A stretch of DNA of 64,000 bases, from contig NZ_LDJP01000005.1 of assembly GCF_001431505.1 (NCBI RefSeq), forward strand, positions 1-64,000, read 5' to 3'. A program made the position numbers and the translations under genes. The notes beneath the pieces were generated by a model that worked only from the letters and a program-made list of their open reading frames with translations, was not told where the DNA came from and ran no database searches. This DNA is from Stenotrophomonas daejeonensis. Its GTDB lineage: Bacteria; Pseudomonadota; Gammaproteobacteria; Xanthomonadales; Xanthomonadaceae. Shown here piece by piece: positions 9,158-17,587 of this stretch. Positions within the stretch are counted from its first letter, which is position 1. Every line of letters starts with the position of its first letter.

Positions 9158-10411
9158 TCACAGCTTGGGTCCGGTGATGGCCTGCCGGACCAGGTCGTAG
9201 ACCGGCAGCAGCAGGGCGACGATCAGGAACACGAACATGCCGCCGGCCAGCAGCACGACGACTGGCTTGATGACTTCGGACAGGTTGGTGATGAGCCGCT
9301 GCAGGCGCAGGCTGTATTCGGCGGAAAGACGGGCGAATTGCGAATCGAGCGTGCCGGTTTCCTCGCCCACGCCGATCATGCGCACCATCATCGACGGGAA
9401 GCCGCCGACCTGGCGCATCGCCGAGGACACGCGGTCGCCGCGCTCGAGCACCTGGCGGATGGCGATGATGCGGTCGCGGTAGTACTCGTCGCGCATCGCC
9501 CGCTCCATCACCTGCAGGCTGCTGACCATGTCCACGCCGGCGCGGATCAGCAGCGACATGTATTCGGTGAAGAATGCCAGCCCCGAGGAATACATGATGG
9601 TGCGGGCGATCGGCAGCTTGTGCAGGGTGTAGTGGATGGCGCGGCGGAACGCGCGGCTGTAGCGCCAGGTGACCCAGAACACGAACGCGGCCACCACCAG
9701 CCCGGCCAGGATCCACGCGATGTGCGCGATCAGCCATTCCGAGCCGGCCATCACCGCGATGGTCAGCGGCGGCAGCTTGGCGTTCATCTGCTTGAACAGG
9801 TCGGCCAGGTTGGGGATGACGTAGTAGATCCAGAAGCCGCCGGCAGCGAAGATGGCCGAGAACACGAAGGCCGGGTAGATCAGCGCCTGGCGGGTGTCGG
9901 CGGTCATCTTGGAGATGCGCTCGATGTGGTCGGCCGCCTCGCCCAGCATGCGGTCCATGGTGCCGGTCTCGTCGCCGATCATCACCAGATTGCGCACGGT
10001 TTCCGGGAACGAATCGGGGAAGCGCGAGAACGCGTCGCTGAGCGATGCGCCGGCGTCCAGTTCCTCCAGCAGGCGCCGCGCCAGCCGCGCCGGGTTGGAG
10101 GCGCGGCCGCCGACCTCGTTGGCCACCGCGCGCAGTGCTTCCAGCACCGGGATGCCGCTGCTGGTCATCACCGCCAGGTCACGCAGCATGCCGGCCAGTT
10201 CCGCCGGGCGGATGCTGGGCTTGATCAGGTGCGAGAGCGAGCGCTGGGTCTCGGCCAGCCAGCCCGGCAGGCGGTACAGCGACAGCACCACCGCGTCGAA
10301 GTTCTTTTCCAGCCACATCCGCGCCGAGGCGTCGTGCTCGACCGAGAGCTGGGTGACGCCGCTGCGCACGCGGCCGCTGGAGAGCAGCAGGCGGTAGTAG
10401 TAGACGTTCAT
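9158..10411 (-). CDS. mshG: MSHA-type pilus inner-membrane platform protein (GspF/PilC family)
   Basis: 417 residues. Two T2SSF domains, each starting with an amphipathic helical bundle (AELAGMLRDLAVMTSSGIPV and TEYMSLLIRAGVDMVSSLQV) and each followed by membrane segments; the final segment is KPVVVLLAGGMFVFLIVALL. The GDETGTMDR and GEETGTLDS motifs are typical of the family. It forms the rotating inner-membrane platform that couples the assembly ATPase to pilin insertion. The ATG overlaps the mshE stop (ATGA), so ATPase and platform are translationally coupled as in MSHA and T2SS operons. Family certain; the msh name follows gene context. Confidence 0.93.
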   Translation of the reverse strand: MNVYYYRLLLSSGRVRSGVTQLSVEHDASARMWLEKNFDAVVLSLYRLPGWLAETQRSLSHLIKPSIRPAELAGMLRDLAVMTSSGIPVLEALRAVANEVGGRASNPARLARRLLEELDAGASLSDAFSRFPDSFPETVRNLVMIGDETGTMDRMLGEAADHIERISKMTADTRQALIYPAFVFSAIFAAGGFWIYYVIPNLADLFKQMNAKLPPLTIAVMAGSEWLIAHIAWILAGLVVAAFVFWVTWRYSRAFRRAIHYTLHKLPIARTIMYSSGLAFFTEYMSLLIRAGVDMVSSLQVMERAMRDEYYRDRIIAIRQVLERGDRVSSAMRQVGGFPSMMVRMIGVGEETGTLDSQFARLSAEYSLRLQRLITNLSEVIKPVVVLLAGGMFVFLIVALLLPVYDLVRQAITGPKL

Positions 10412-12117
10412 GGCGCCGGCCCCACGCCGGCCACGCGCATCACTTCCTCGCTGGTGGTCTGGCCGGCGATCACGCGTGCCTTGGCCACCTCCTCGATGCC
10501 GCGAAAGCCGGCGTTCATCGCCTTGTTGCGCAGCGTCTCGCGGCTGGCGTCGTCGGCGATGGCGTTGGCCAGCGCGTCGTCCACCACCATGATGTCGTAC
10601 ACCGGCAGGCGGCCGTGGAAGCCGCTGCCGCGGCAGCGCTCGCAGCCGGCGCCGCGCTTGCCGCAGCTGCCGGCGGGCAGGCCCAGCCATTCCAGTTCGC
10701 GCTCGCTGAAGGGCGCTTCCTGCGCGCAGAACGGGCAGTTCTGCCGCACCAGGCGCTGGTTGACCACCGCAAGCAGGTTGTCGGCGATGACCTGGGCCTC
10801 CAGCCCCAGCGGGCGCAGGCGCGGCACCACGCCGAACACCGTGGTCACGTGCAGGGTGGACAGCACCAGGTGGCCAGTGGCGGCCGCTTCCAGCGCCGCC
10901 TGCGCGGTTTCGGCGTCGCGCATTTCGCCGAGCAGGATCACGTCCGGGTCATGGCGCAGGAAGTGGCGCAGCGCCGAGCCGAACTCGTAGCCGGCGCGGC
11001 GGTTGACCTCGGTCTGGCCGGCGCCGGGCACGCGGTACTCGATCGGGTCTTCCACGGTGAGCACGTTGCGCTCGATCAGCGACTGCATGCGCAGCGCGGC
11101 GTGCAGCGAGGAGCTCTTGCCCGAGCCGGTGGGGCCGGTGATCAGGATCAGCCCGGCCGGGCGCGCGAACAGGCGTTCCAGCGCGGCCACGTCCTCCTCG
11201 AAGAAGCCCAGCTCCTTCAGACCGTCGAGGTCGCTGTGCTCGGGCAGCAGGCGCATGACCACGCGCTCGCCGGGGTCGGTGATGATGGTGGAGATGCGCA
11301 CGGTGAGCGCCGAGTCCAGCACCGTGGCGCGGAAGCTGCCGTCCTGCGGCCGGCGCTGCTCGGAGATGTCCATCTCCGCGGCCAGCTTGATGTAGCCGAG
11401 TAGGCGGTTGAGCGAGGTGGGCATGGCGAACATCGGCCGCAGCACGCCGTCGACGCGGAACAGCACGTGCAAGCTGTCGTCCGACGGTGCGATGTGGATG
11501 TCGGTGGTGCGCTCGCGCACCGCGTAGTGCAACAGGTAGTCGAGCAGTTTCTCGGGGCTGTAGGCGTGGTCGTTGTCGGCCGACAGGCGCTTGATCTCGC
11601 GCTCCAGCAGGCTCTCGACCGGGTTCTGCGCGAAGTAGTAGGTATGGCGGATCAGCCGCGCGACCTTGCCGTATTCGCCCTGCAGGAAGCGGCAGCGCAG
11701 GCCGCAGCGCTGCAGCACCAGCTGCTGTACCGCCTGCGCGTCGGCGTCGCCGATCAGCACTTCCAGCGCGTCGCCGGTGCGGCGCAGCGGCAGGAACTGG
11801 CGCAGTTGGCACAGCTCGCGGTTGAAGATCGCCAGCACCTGCGGATCGGCCTGCGGCAGGGTGTCCACCTGCACGTAGTCGATGCCGTTCATCTCGGCCA
11901 GCGCCTGCACGACGTCCGACTCGTTGGCCAGGCCGTGGCGGATCAGGATGCGACCCAGGCGCTGCTTCTCGACCTCGTTCTTCTGCAATGCGTACTGCAG
12001 CTGGGTGGCGTCGATCAGGCCGTGGGCCAGCATCCGTTCGCCGAGACGGATGCCGCTTTTCTGGACGGCGTCCTGTGGCTGCGAGCGGGTGGGGGTGGTG
12101 GGGTCAACCGTGGCCAT
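10408..12117 (-). CDS. mshE: Pilus assembly ATPase with MshEN c-di-GMP-binding domain (GspE/PilB family)
   Basis: 569 residues. N-terminal residues 20-75 carry two tandem MshEN motifs (RLGERMLAHGLIDATQLQYA and RLGRILIRHGL...VVQAL), the arrangement known to bind cyclic di-GMP in MshE. Then come an N1 domain and the ATPase core: Asp box DIHIAPSDD, Walker A ITGPTGSGKS, Walker B DPDVILLGEMRDAETA, His box TGHLVLSTLH, and a tetracysteine zinc site (CPFC ... CERC). It powers pilin polymerisation from the cytoplasm. The start ATG lies 13 bases inside the preceding AAA-ATPase gene; the end overlaps mshG. Assignment as a polymerising ATPase is strong; c-di-GMP control is inferred from the motif. Confidence 0.95.
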   Translation of the reverse strand: MATVDPTTPTRSQPQDAVQKSGIRLGERMLAHGLIDATQLQYALQKNEVEKQRLGRILIRHGLANESDVVQALAEMNGIDYVQVDTLPQADPQVLAIFNRELCQLRQFLPLRRTGDALEVLIGDADAQAVQQLVLQRCGLRCRFLQGEYGKVARLIRHTYYFAQNPVESLLEREIKRLSADNDHAYSPEKLLDYLLHYAVRERTTDIHIAPSDDSLHVLFRVDGVLRPMFAMPTSLNRLLGYIKLAAEMDISEQRRPQDGSFRATVLDSALTVRISTIITDPGERVVMRLLPEHSDLDGLKELGFFEEDVAALERLFARPAGLILITGPTGSGKSSSLHAALRMQSLIERNVLTVEDPIEYRVPGAGQTEVNRRAGYEFGSALRHFLRHDPDVILLGEMRDAETAQAALEAAATGHLVLSTLHVTTVFGVVPRLRPLGLEAQVIADNLLAVVNQRLVRQNCPFCAQEAPFSERELEWLGLPAGSCGKRGAGCERCRGSGFHGRLPVYDIMVVDDALANAIADDASRETLRNKAMNAGFRGIEEVAKARVIAGQTTSEEVMRVAGVGPAP

Positions 12118-13534
12118 GCTGTTGCGTTTCCGAAGGGGTGGGGCGGCTGGCGGTGGCGGGCACGGCCAGCAGCGTGTCGAACAGGAGCAGGGTGGTGGGG
12201 TCGGGCAGGCCGCTGGCGGGCAGGCCGTGGCCTTGCTGGAAGCGGCCGATCGCCGCGCGCATGCGCGGGCCATACAGGCCGTCCAGCGCACCGTCGTAGA
12301 GGCCGCGTTCTTGCAGCAGGGCTTGCAGCGCTTGCAGGCGCGGGCGGTTGCCGGCGCCGTCGAGGAAGTCTTCGGCGCGCAGGCCAGCCTGCCAGCCGGC
12401 TTGCCAGCCTTGGCCCTGCCGACGCAGGCACAGGCCGTCGCGGGTGGGCAGTTGTGCGAGCAGGGCATCGCTCAGGGCCTGCACTTGCAGCGCCTGCCCG
12501 CCCAGCCGTTGCAGGCAGGCGTTCCATTGCGCGTCGGTGTCTTCCACGGTGGTGGCGACGTCCGGCGATGGGGATGCGGAGGGGATCTGGTTGCCGGCAT
12601 AGCTGTCGTCGCTGCGCACGGCCAGCAGCGCCAGCGCGGACACGGCCAGCAGCCCGGCCAGCGAGGCCGCCAGCGCCAGCGGCAGGCGCGGGCGCCGCCG
12701 CGGCAGGCGCAGCACGCCGGCTTCGGCGGCGGCGGTGCGCACCAGCGCGGCATCGACGATGCGCCGGCCGGCATCGCGGCCGTACAGCCCGTACAGGCAG
12801 CGGTCCATGATCTGGTGGATGCGGCGCGGGTTGCCGGCGCTGGCGCGGTGCAGGGCCAGTGCGGCATCTGCGGCCAGGGTGATGCCGGAATTGCCGGCCG
12901 CGTCGAGGCGGAACTGCACGTAGGGGCCGACGTCGCCGGGGGCCAGCGCGTCCAGCCGCATGTGTTTGCAGATGCGGCTGGTCAGCTGGCGGATGCGCGG
13001 TTGTTCCAGGTTGTGGTGCAGCTCGGGCTGGCCGGCGAGCACGATCTGCAGCAGCTTTTCCTGCCCGGTTTCCAGGTTGGTCAGCAGCCGCAGCAGTTCC
13101 AGGCTTTCCAGGGTCAGGTTCTGCGCGTCGTCGATGACCAGCACGCAGGTGACCTGCGCGCGCCAGCGTTGCACCAGGAAGCGGTTGAGCGTCTCGATGT
13201 CGGCGGCGGGGTTGCCCCTGGCCTCCAGCCCGAAGTCGCGCAGCACCGCGGCCAGCAGGTCGGCGCCCTGCAGGAAGGTGTTGAACACCATCGAGGTGAC
13301 CACGCCTTCGCCATCCAGCGCCAGCAGCAGCCGGCGCAGGAAGGTGCTCTTGCCGGTGCCGACCTCGCCGGTCAGCAGCACGAAGCCGGCGCGGGTGCGC
13401 AGGCAATGCGCGGCCTCGACCAGTTCCGCCTCCAGCCGCGTGGTCTGGAACCAGGCGGCGGCATCGGGCGTGGGCGGGAACGGCGCGCGTTCCAGTCCCA
13501 GCGTCTGCAGGTGGCGGGTCATGGCCGGGTTCAT
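12104..13534 (-). CDS. mshM: ExeA/MshM-like AAA ATPase with periplasmic peptidoglycan-binding domain
   Basis: 476 residues (an alternative ATG 12 bases in). An AAA domain with Walker A LTGEVGTGKSTFLR and Walker B CVLVIDDAQNL is followed by the GspA/ExeA helical part. A single membrane segment (LPLALAASLAGLLAVSALALL, about residue 285-305) leads to a periplasmic tail ending in a PG_binding_1-type repeat (YDGALDGLYGPRMRAAIGRF, GLPASGLPDPTTLLL). ExeA-type proteins bind peptidoglycan and help insert the secretin; short MshM proteins usually lack this tail, so this one resembles ExeA. ATGA overlap with the upstream TPR gene. Likely anchors or times secretin assembly. Confidence 0.88.
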   Translation of the reverse strand: MNPAMTRHLQTLGLERAPFPPTPDAAAWFQTTRLEAELVEAAHCLRTRAGFVLLTGEVGTGKSTFLRRLLLALDGEGVVTSMVFNTFLQGADLLAAVLRDFGLEARGNPAADIETLNRFLVQRWRAQVTCVLVIDDAQNLTLESLELLRLLTNLETGQEKLLQIVLAGQPELHHNLEQPRIRQLTSRICKHMRLDALAPGDVGPYVQFRLDAAGNSGITLAADAALALHRASAGNPRRIHQIMDRCLYGLYGRDAGRRIVDAALVRTAAAEAGVLRLPRRRPRLPLALAASLAGLLAVSALALLAVRSDDSYAGNQIPSASPSPDVATTVEDTDAQWNACLQRLGGQALQVQALSDALLAQLPTRDGLCLRRQGQGWQAGWQAGLRAEDFLDGAGNRPRLQALQALLQERGLYDGALDGLYGPRMRAAIGRFQQGHGLPASGLPDPTTLLLFDTLLAVPATASRPTPSETQQHGHG

Positions 13535-14421
13535 TGCCGTGCCGCGTCCAGTTCGGCCAAGGCCTGGGCGATCTGCGGCGAGCGCGAGTTGCGCGCGGCC
13601 ATCCGGTCCAGCCGCGCGCGCGCGTCGTCCACGTCGCCGCGGCGTGCGTCGAGCAGGGCCAGATTGACGCCGGCGTGTTCGTCGTCGGGCACACGGTCGA
13701 GGATGGTCCGGTACAGGCGCTCGGCCTCGGCGTAGTCGCCGCTGCCATGCGCGGCCCATGCACGGGCGCGCAGCAGGGTCAGGCTCTGCGCCGGCAGCAG
13801 CGCCTGCAGCTGCGCGATGGCATTGGCGGTGGTGCCGGCATCGTGGTCGGCGACGGCGGCGTTGAGGGTGGACATGGCCATGCGCACGGCCACGGCGTTG
13901 TTTTCGTCGGCTGTCGCGGCCCTGCTGCCGGCGCTGTCGAGCTTGCGTACCGAAAGCTGGATCTGCGCGGTGGGCGATGGCGTGTTGTCGCGTGTGGGCA
14001 CATTGTTCGCGATGGCTGCCATCGCGGGGACGCTGACCGTATTCACTGGTGCCGGCGTGTTGTCCGGCTCCGGCGTTGCTTCGGGCACCGGCGTGGGGGC
14101 CGGCGCGGGAGCCGAGGCGATGACCGGCGCCGGTAGCACCGGCTCCTGCTGCATGCCGATGGGCTCGGCTGCAACGGGAACGGGCATCACCGCGGTGGTG
14201 GGCATCACCGTGACGACGCTGGCCGCGGTGGTGCGGTTGCCCGCATGCGGGCGCGCCAGCAGGAATGCCACCGGCGCGGCAATCAGCATCCCGGCCGCCA
14301 GCCATGCCACCGGGCGGCGGTAGCCGGCCAGTTGTTGCGGCCACGACGCGGTGGCCAGCGGCGACGGGCTGCCGCCGGCCGTTGCCGTCGATTGCCGCAG
14401 CGCGTCGTGGATCAGGCTCAT
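13531..14421 (-). CDS. TPR-containing pilus biogenesis protein (MshN-like)
   Basis: 296 residues. The N-terminus MSLIHDALR is typical of MshN/GspB-like inner-membrane proteins. A single transmembrane segment (VAWLAAGMLIAAPVAFLLA, about residues 38-56) and a long Pro/Ala/Val linker rich in PAPAPTPVPEATPEP follow. The C-terminal part has tetratricopeptide-like helices (AWAAHGSGDYAEAERLYRTI, HAGVNLALLDARRGDVDDAR). Its ATG overlaps the secretin stop by one base (TGATG). Family members sit in the periplasm beside the secretin and the AAA ATPase; the exact function is not established here. Confidence 0.8.
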   Translation of the reverse strand: MSLIHDALRQSTATAGGSPSPLATASWPQQLAGYRRPVAWLAAGMLIAAPVAFLLARPHAGNRTTAASVVTVMPTTAVMPVPVAAEPIGMQQEPVLPAPVIASAPAPAPTPVPEATPEPDNTPAPVNTVSVPAMAAIANNVPTRDNTPSPTAQIQLSVRKLDSAGSRAATADENNAVAVRMAMSTLNAAVADHDAGTTANAIAQLQALLPAQSLTLLRARAWAAHGSGDYAEAERLYRTILDRVPDDEHAGVNLALLDARRGDVDDARARLDRMAARNSRSPQIAQALAELDAARQ

Positions 14422-16172
14422 CAGATCACCCGTACCCGCAGTACCAGCACCAGCTCGCGGGTGCTGTGGGTCTTGCCGCGCGAACCGAACATGCGGCCGA
14501 AGACCGGCACGTCGGACAGGCCGGGGATGCCGTTGTCGGTGGTGCCGCTGTTCTGGTCGATCAGGCCGCCCAGCATCACCGTGTCGCCGTCCTTGAGGTT
14601 GAGCGTGGTGGTGATGCCCTTGACGTTGATGATCGGCAGGGTGACCGCATTGCCGTTGGGGAACTGCTGCAGGGTGAGGCTGGAGGGCACGACCTCGGTT
14701 TGCATCGGGTGCACCAGCAGCTCCACCGAGCCGTTGTCGTGGATCATCGGCGCCACGCCGATCACCACGCCGGAGAACAGCGAGTCGGTCTGGATGTCCG
14801 AGGAGGTGAAGCCGGAGCCGGTGCCGGAGCCGCCGGAGAAGTTGGTGGTGGACTTGGTGACGTAACGGATGTTGGTGCCCACGCTCAGGTAGGCCGGGCT
14901 GCCGTTGCGCACGCGCACGCTGGGGTTGGACAGGATCTTGACGTTGCCGAACTCGCGCAGCACGTTCAGCGCCGCCGAGAAGGTATCGCTCATGTAGCTC
15001 AGGCCGAGCGAGCGGCCGACTGCCGAGCCCAGCGACTGGTTGGGAAAGATGATCTGGCGGCCCTGGTTGCCGTAGCGGTTGCCGCTGAAGTTGGCGCCGT
15101 TGCCGCTGTAATCGAGCAGGTTGGGCGCGGTGTCGGTGCCGGCAATGGGCGCGATGGTGGCCGGGCTGTCGCCGTAGATGCCGGCCACGCGGTTGCGCAG
15201 CAGGTTCCAGTCCACGCCGTAGTTGGAGCTGTCGTTGAGCGAGACGTCGAGGATTTGCGCTTCGACCAGCACCTGCCGGCGCAGCTTCTTCTTGCTGTGT
15301 TCGATCAGTTCCTCGACCGCGCGCATCTGCGAGGGGCGGGCGCGCACGTACAGGGTGCCGCTGCCTGCGTCGAGGTTGAAGCGCGCCGCTTCCGGCGGCG
15401 GTGGCGCGCCCGGCACCTGCGCCGCGGGGGCGGCGGCCTTGTCGGTGCCGAGGATGGTTTCCAGCGCGGTGCCGAGCTGCTTGTAGGGGTCGTTGTCCTT
15501 GCCGACGCTGCCGGTCATGGTCAGCGTGCCGCGCAGCTGCTGGCCGCCACCGCCGGCGCTCTGCATGCCGGCGCCGAACACGTCGCCGCCGGTGGACAGG
15601 TCCAGCGAGGTGTTGGAATCGAGCATGTCGACGTTGAAGATGCGCTCGCTCATCTGCGAGACCACCAGCGTGCCGCCGCGCACCTCGCCGTGCAGGTCGA
15701 AGCCTTCCAGGATGTGGTTGTAGACCTCGCGTGCGCTGACGTTGCGCAGGTGCAGGCTGGAGCGCTGGCGTTGTTCCAGCACCTGCGGATCGACGATCAG
15801 GTTCATCTTCAGCTCGTCGGCCAGCGCCCACAGCAGCTGGCCGACGTCGGCGTCGTACATGCTGATGCTGACCACGCTGTTCTCCAGCGGGTCGTAGGTG
15901 GGGGCCACCGGTGCCACCTCGGTGCTGGCGGTGCTGGTTTTCTCGATGTTCTGGAACAGGGCGTCCTGCTGCGCCTTCAGCTTGGCCGATTCCTCGATGA
16001 TGGCGGTGTTGGTGCGCTCCAGTGCCTTGTATTCGGTGGGTGGCAGGTCCTTCACGCTGCGGGGAGGCATGTTGGCGCACGAGGTCAGCACCAGCCCGCC
16101 GATCGCGATGGCAAGCAGGCGCGGCACGGCGCGGCTGCGAGGCGGGCGGACATGGGGGGCGTTGGAGTTCAT
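14421..16172 (-). CDS. mshL: Outer-membrane secretin lipoprotein of the MSHA-like pilus
   Basis: 583 residues. A signal peptide with lipobox LTSC, acylated Cys near residue 32, is followed by a coiled stretch, a secretin/TonB short N-terminal domain (VSISMYDADVGQLLWALADE ... LRNVSAREVYNHILEGFDLH), N-domains, and the C-terminal secretin barrel (VGTNIRYV, FSGVVIGVAPMI, LKDGDTVMLGGLID, GIPGLSDVPVFGRMFG, TRELVLVLRVRVI). It forms the multimeric gate through which the pilus leaves the cell. It starts 50 bases after the pilin gene stop, one of the few real gaps in the operon. The family call is very secure. Confidence 0.95.
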   Translation of the reverse strand: MNSNAPHVRPPRSRAVPRLLAIAIGGLVLTSCANMPPRSVKDLPPTEYKALERTNTAIIEESAKLKAQQDALFQNIEKTSTASTEVAPVAPTYDPLENSVVSISMYDADVGQLLWALADELKMNLIVDPQVLEQRQRSSLHLRNVSAREVYNHILEGFDLHGEVRGGTLVVSQMSERIFNVDMLDSNTSLDLSTGGDVFGAGMQSAGGGGQQLRGTLTMTGSVGKDNDPYKQLGTALETILGTDKAAAPAAQVPGAPPPPEAARFNLDAGSGTLYVRARPSQMRAVEELIEHSKKKLRRQVLVEAQILDVSLNDSSNYGVDWNLLRNRVAGIYGDSPATIAPIAGTDTAPNLLDYSGNGANFSGNRYGNQGRQIIFPNQSLGSAVGRSLGLSYMSDTFSAALNVLREFGNVKILSNPSVRVRNGSPAYLSVGTNIRYVTKSTTNFSGGSGTGSGFTSSDIQTDSLFSGVVIGVAPMIHDNGSVELLVHPMQTEVVPSSLTLQQFPNGNAVTLPIINVKGITTTLNLKDGDTVMLGGLIDQNSGTTDNGIPGLSDVPVFGRMFGSRGKTHSTRELVLVLRVRVI

Positions 16173-16221
16173 GGGTTATATGCCTTGGAAGAATGCGGTG
16201 GAGTGGAGTGACGGCATGGCA

Positions 16222-17001
16222 TCAACGCGTGATGGACATCAGCCAGCCAAGTAGGGTCGTGGCGCTTTCGGCCACGACCACGTCGTCGTAACCGGCATCG
16301 CCGGGGTAGTCGGGGGGGGTGACGCAGGTACCGCTGCTGCCGGCAAAGGCATGGTGGGCCTGGCCGTCGAAACCGGTGGGTGTGGCGCTGGCGCCGTCGC
16401 GGTCGTCCACTGGAGCTACCAGCACGAAGGCCGGGTTTATCAGGGTTGTGCTGGCCTCGTTGGTGCTGCAGTCAGGGGTGCCGCCGAGCAGGTAGTGCGG
16501 CTGGTTGGTGGAGGCTGCGGCACTGGCGATTCGTGCCAGCGCAGCGGCAAAGCCGCCAGTGCGTTCAAGGTCTGGTTGGTCGCTGGATTCGCGCCGAGGG
16601 GCGACGAGGTCGGTATCGGTGGTGCCGCGATGCACCCCATAGCGCAGTCGCTCTGCACGTACCGGCATGTCCAGCCCGAGGCTGGCGTAGGGAAGCCAGC
16701 CGACGTTGGCGTTGGCATTGCAACTGCCGTTATTGCCTTCGAAGCCGGTATCGCCATTGTCCGACAGGTTGGGGCATGGAAGGCGCTTGTTGCGTAATGC
16801 GAACGTATGCAGCGCTTGGCGCGCTGCTTCAGCGTGCGCGCGCGCGGCATTGTGCCGGCGTACCTGTTCGAGGTTTTCGAACGCGGACAGCGCGGTCATG
16901 GTCAGTACGCCGAGTATTGCAACGACAACGGCCAGTTCGAGCAGCGAGAAACCACCTTGCTGGCCGGGGCGGCGACATGAGTGGCCAAGGTTGCCACGCA
17001 T
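16222..17001 (-). CDS. Minor prepilin-like protein (operon gene 6)
   Basis: 259 residues. Leader MRGNLGHSCRRPGQQGG, then FSLLELAVVVAILGVLTMTA with Glu+5. The ectodomain begins KRLPCPNLSDNGDTG, continues with a spaced cysteine, VGWLPYASLGLDMP and ERLRYGVHRG, the same block as in the operon's distal minor pilins. The ATG at 17001 lies one base after the preceding TGA; ATGs further upstream would overlap that gene heavily. Its place between the alignment-complex genes and the secretin gene is unusual; the other minor pilins cluster at the end. Inferred role: minor pilin. Confidence 0.82.
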   Translation of the reverse strand: MRGNLGHSCRRPGQQGGFSLLELAVVVAILGVLTMTALSAFENLEQVRRHNAARAHAEAARQALHTFALRNKRLPCPNLSDNGDTGFEGNNGSCNANANVGWLPYASLGLDMPVRAERLRYGVHRGTTDTDLVAPRRESSDQPDLERTGGFAAALARIASAAASTNQPHYLLGGTPDCSTNEASTTLINPAFVLVAPVDDRDGASATPTGFDGQAHHAFAGSSGTCVTPPDYPGDAGYDDVVVAESATTLLGWLMSITR

Positions 17002-17002
17002 G

Positions 17003-17587
17003 TCATTGCGCCCGCCCCGGCGCGGCCGGCACGGCACCTACGTCGTAGCGCAACTGGCCCTGTAACTGTCGCAGCTCGGCAATGATCTCGGCGTTGCGCA
17101 GGCGGCGCTGTGGGCTGTCTGGCAGTTGCGTGGATTCGGCCATTTCGCGGGCCAGCAATTGTGCACGCTTGGCGACGATCAAGTTGTTGCGCAGAGCATC
17201 CAGAGGCACGTCGGCTGCAGCCTTTCCGGATTTTTCAAGGGCATCGAGTTGCATCAGCATCTCGTCCGCCATGTGCACGTTCTGTTCGGATTTCCGGCGG
17301 ATGTCGACGAGTGATTTATCGATGTCGGCTTGCGTCGCCGGGGGCGCGGCGGTGCCGGCCGCAGCTCGTGCGATGGCGGTGCCAGTGGCCCCCCCCTGCA
17401 TCCATGGCAGAGTTTCTGCACTGGCTGGTGGCGCGGTGGGCACTGCCGTCGCCGGTGTGGTAGCTACTGGTGCGGAACCGGTAGGCATGGGCACCTTGTT
17501 GCCGAAGCCGCGCAAGGTAATCGTGCTCAGCAGGCCTGCGACAAGGAGCGCCGCTCCCCACAGCAGTAGTTTGTGTGCAGGTTTCAT
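17003..17587 (-). CDS. Membrane-anchored helical protein of the pilus operon, unknown family
   Basis: 194 residues. One N-terminal membrane segment (LLLWGAALLVAGLLSTITLR) is followed by a Thr/Pro/Ala linker and a mostly helical C-terminal half with heptad-like spacing (DIRRKSEQNVHMADEMLMQL, NAEIIAELRQLQGQLRYDVG). It overlaps the upstream PilP/MshK-like gene by ATGA and is followed after one base by a pilin gene. I do not recognise a named family. Topology and position suggest a periplasmic member of the inner-membrane alignment complex, perhaps linking it to the secretin. Function not assigned. Confidence 0.7.
   Translation of the reverse strand: MKPAHKLLLWGAALLVAGLLSTITLRGFGNKVPMPTGSAPVATTPATAVPTAPPASAETLPWMQGGATGTAIARAAAGTAAPPATQADIDKSLVDIRRKSEQNVHMADEMLMQLDALEKSGKAAADVPLDALRNNLIVAKRAQLLAREMAESTQLPDSPQRRLRNAEIIAELRQLQGQLRYDVGAVPAAPGRAQ

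Noticed and set aside
14265-16211. Open frame of 648 codons antisense to the secretin gene
   Set aside because: Low-complexity Ala/Gly/Arg/His translation typical of antisense shadows; the secretin on the other strand is unambiguous.
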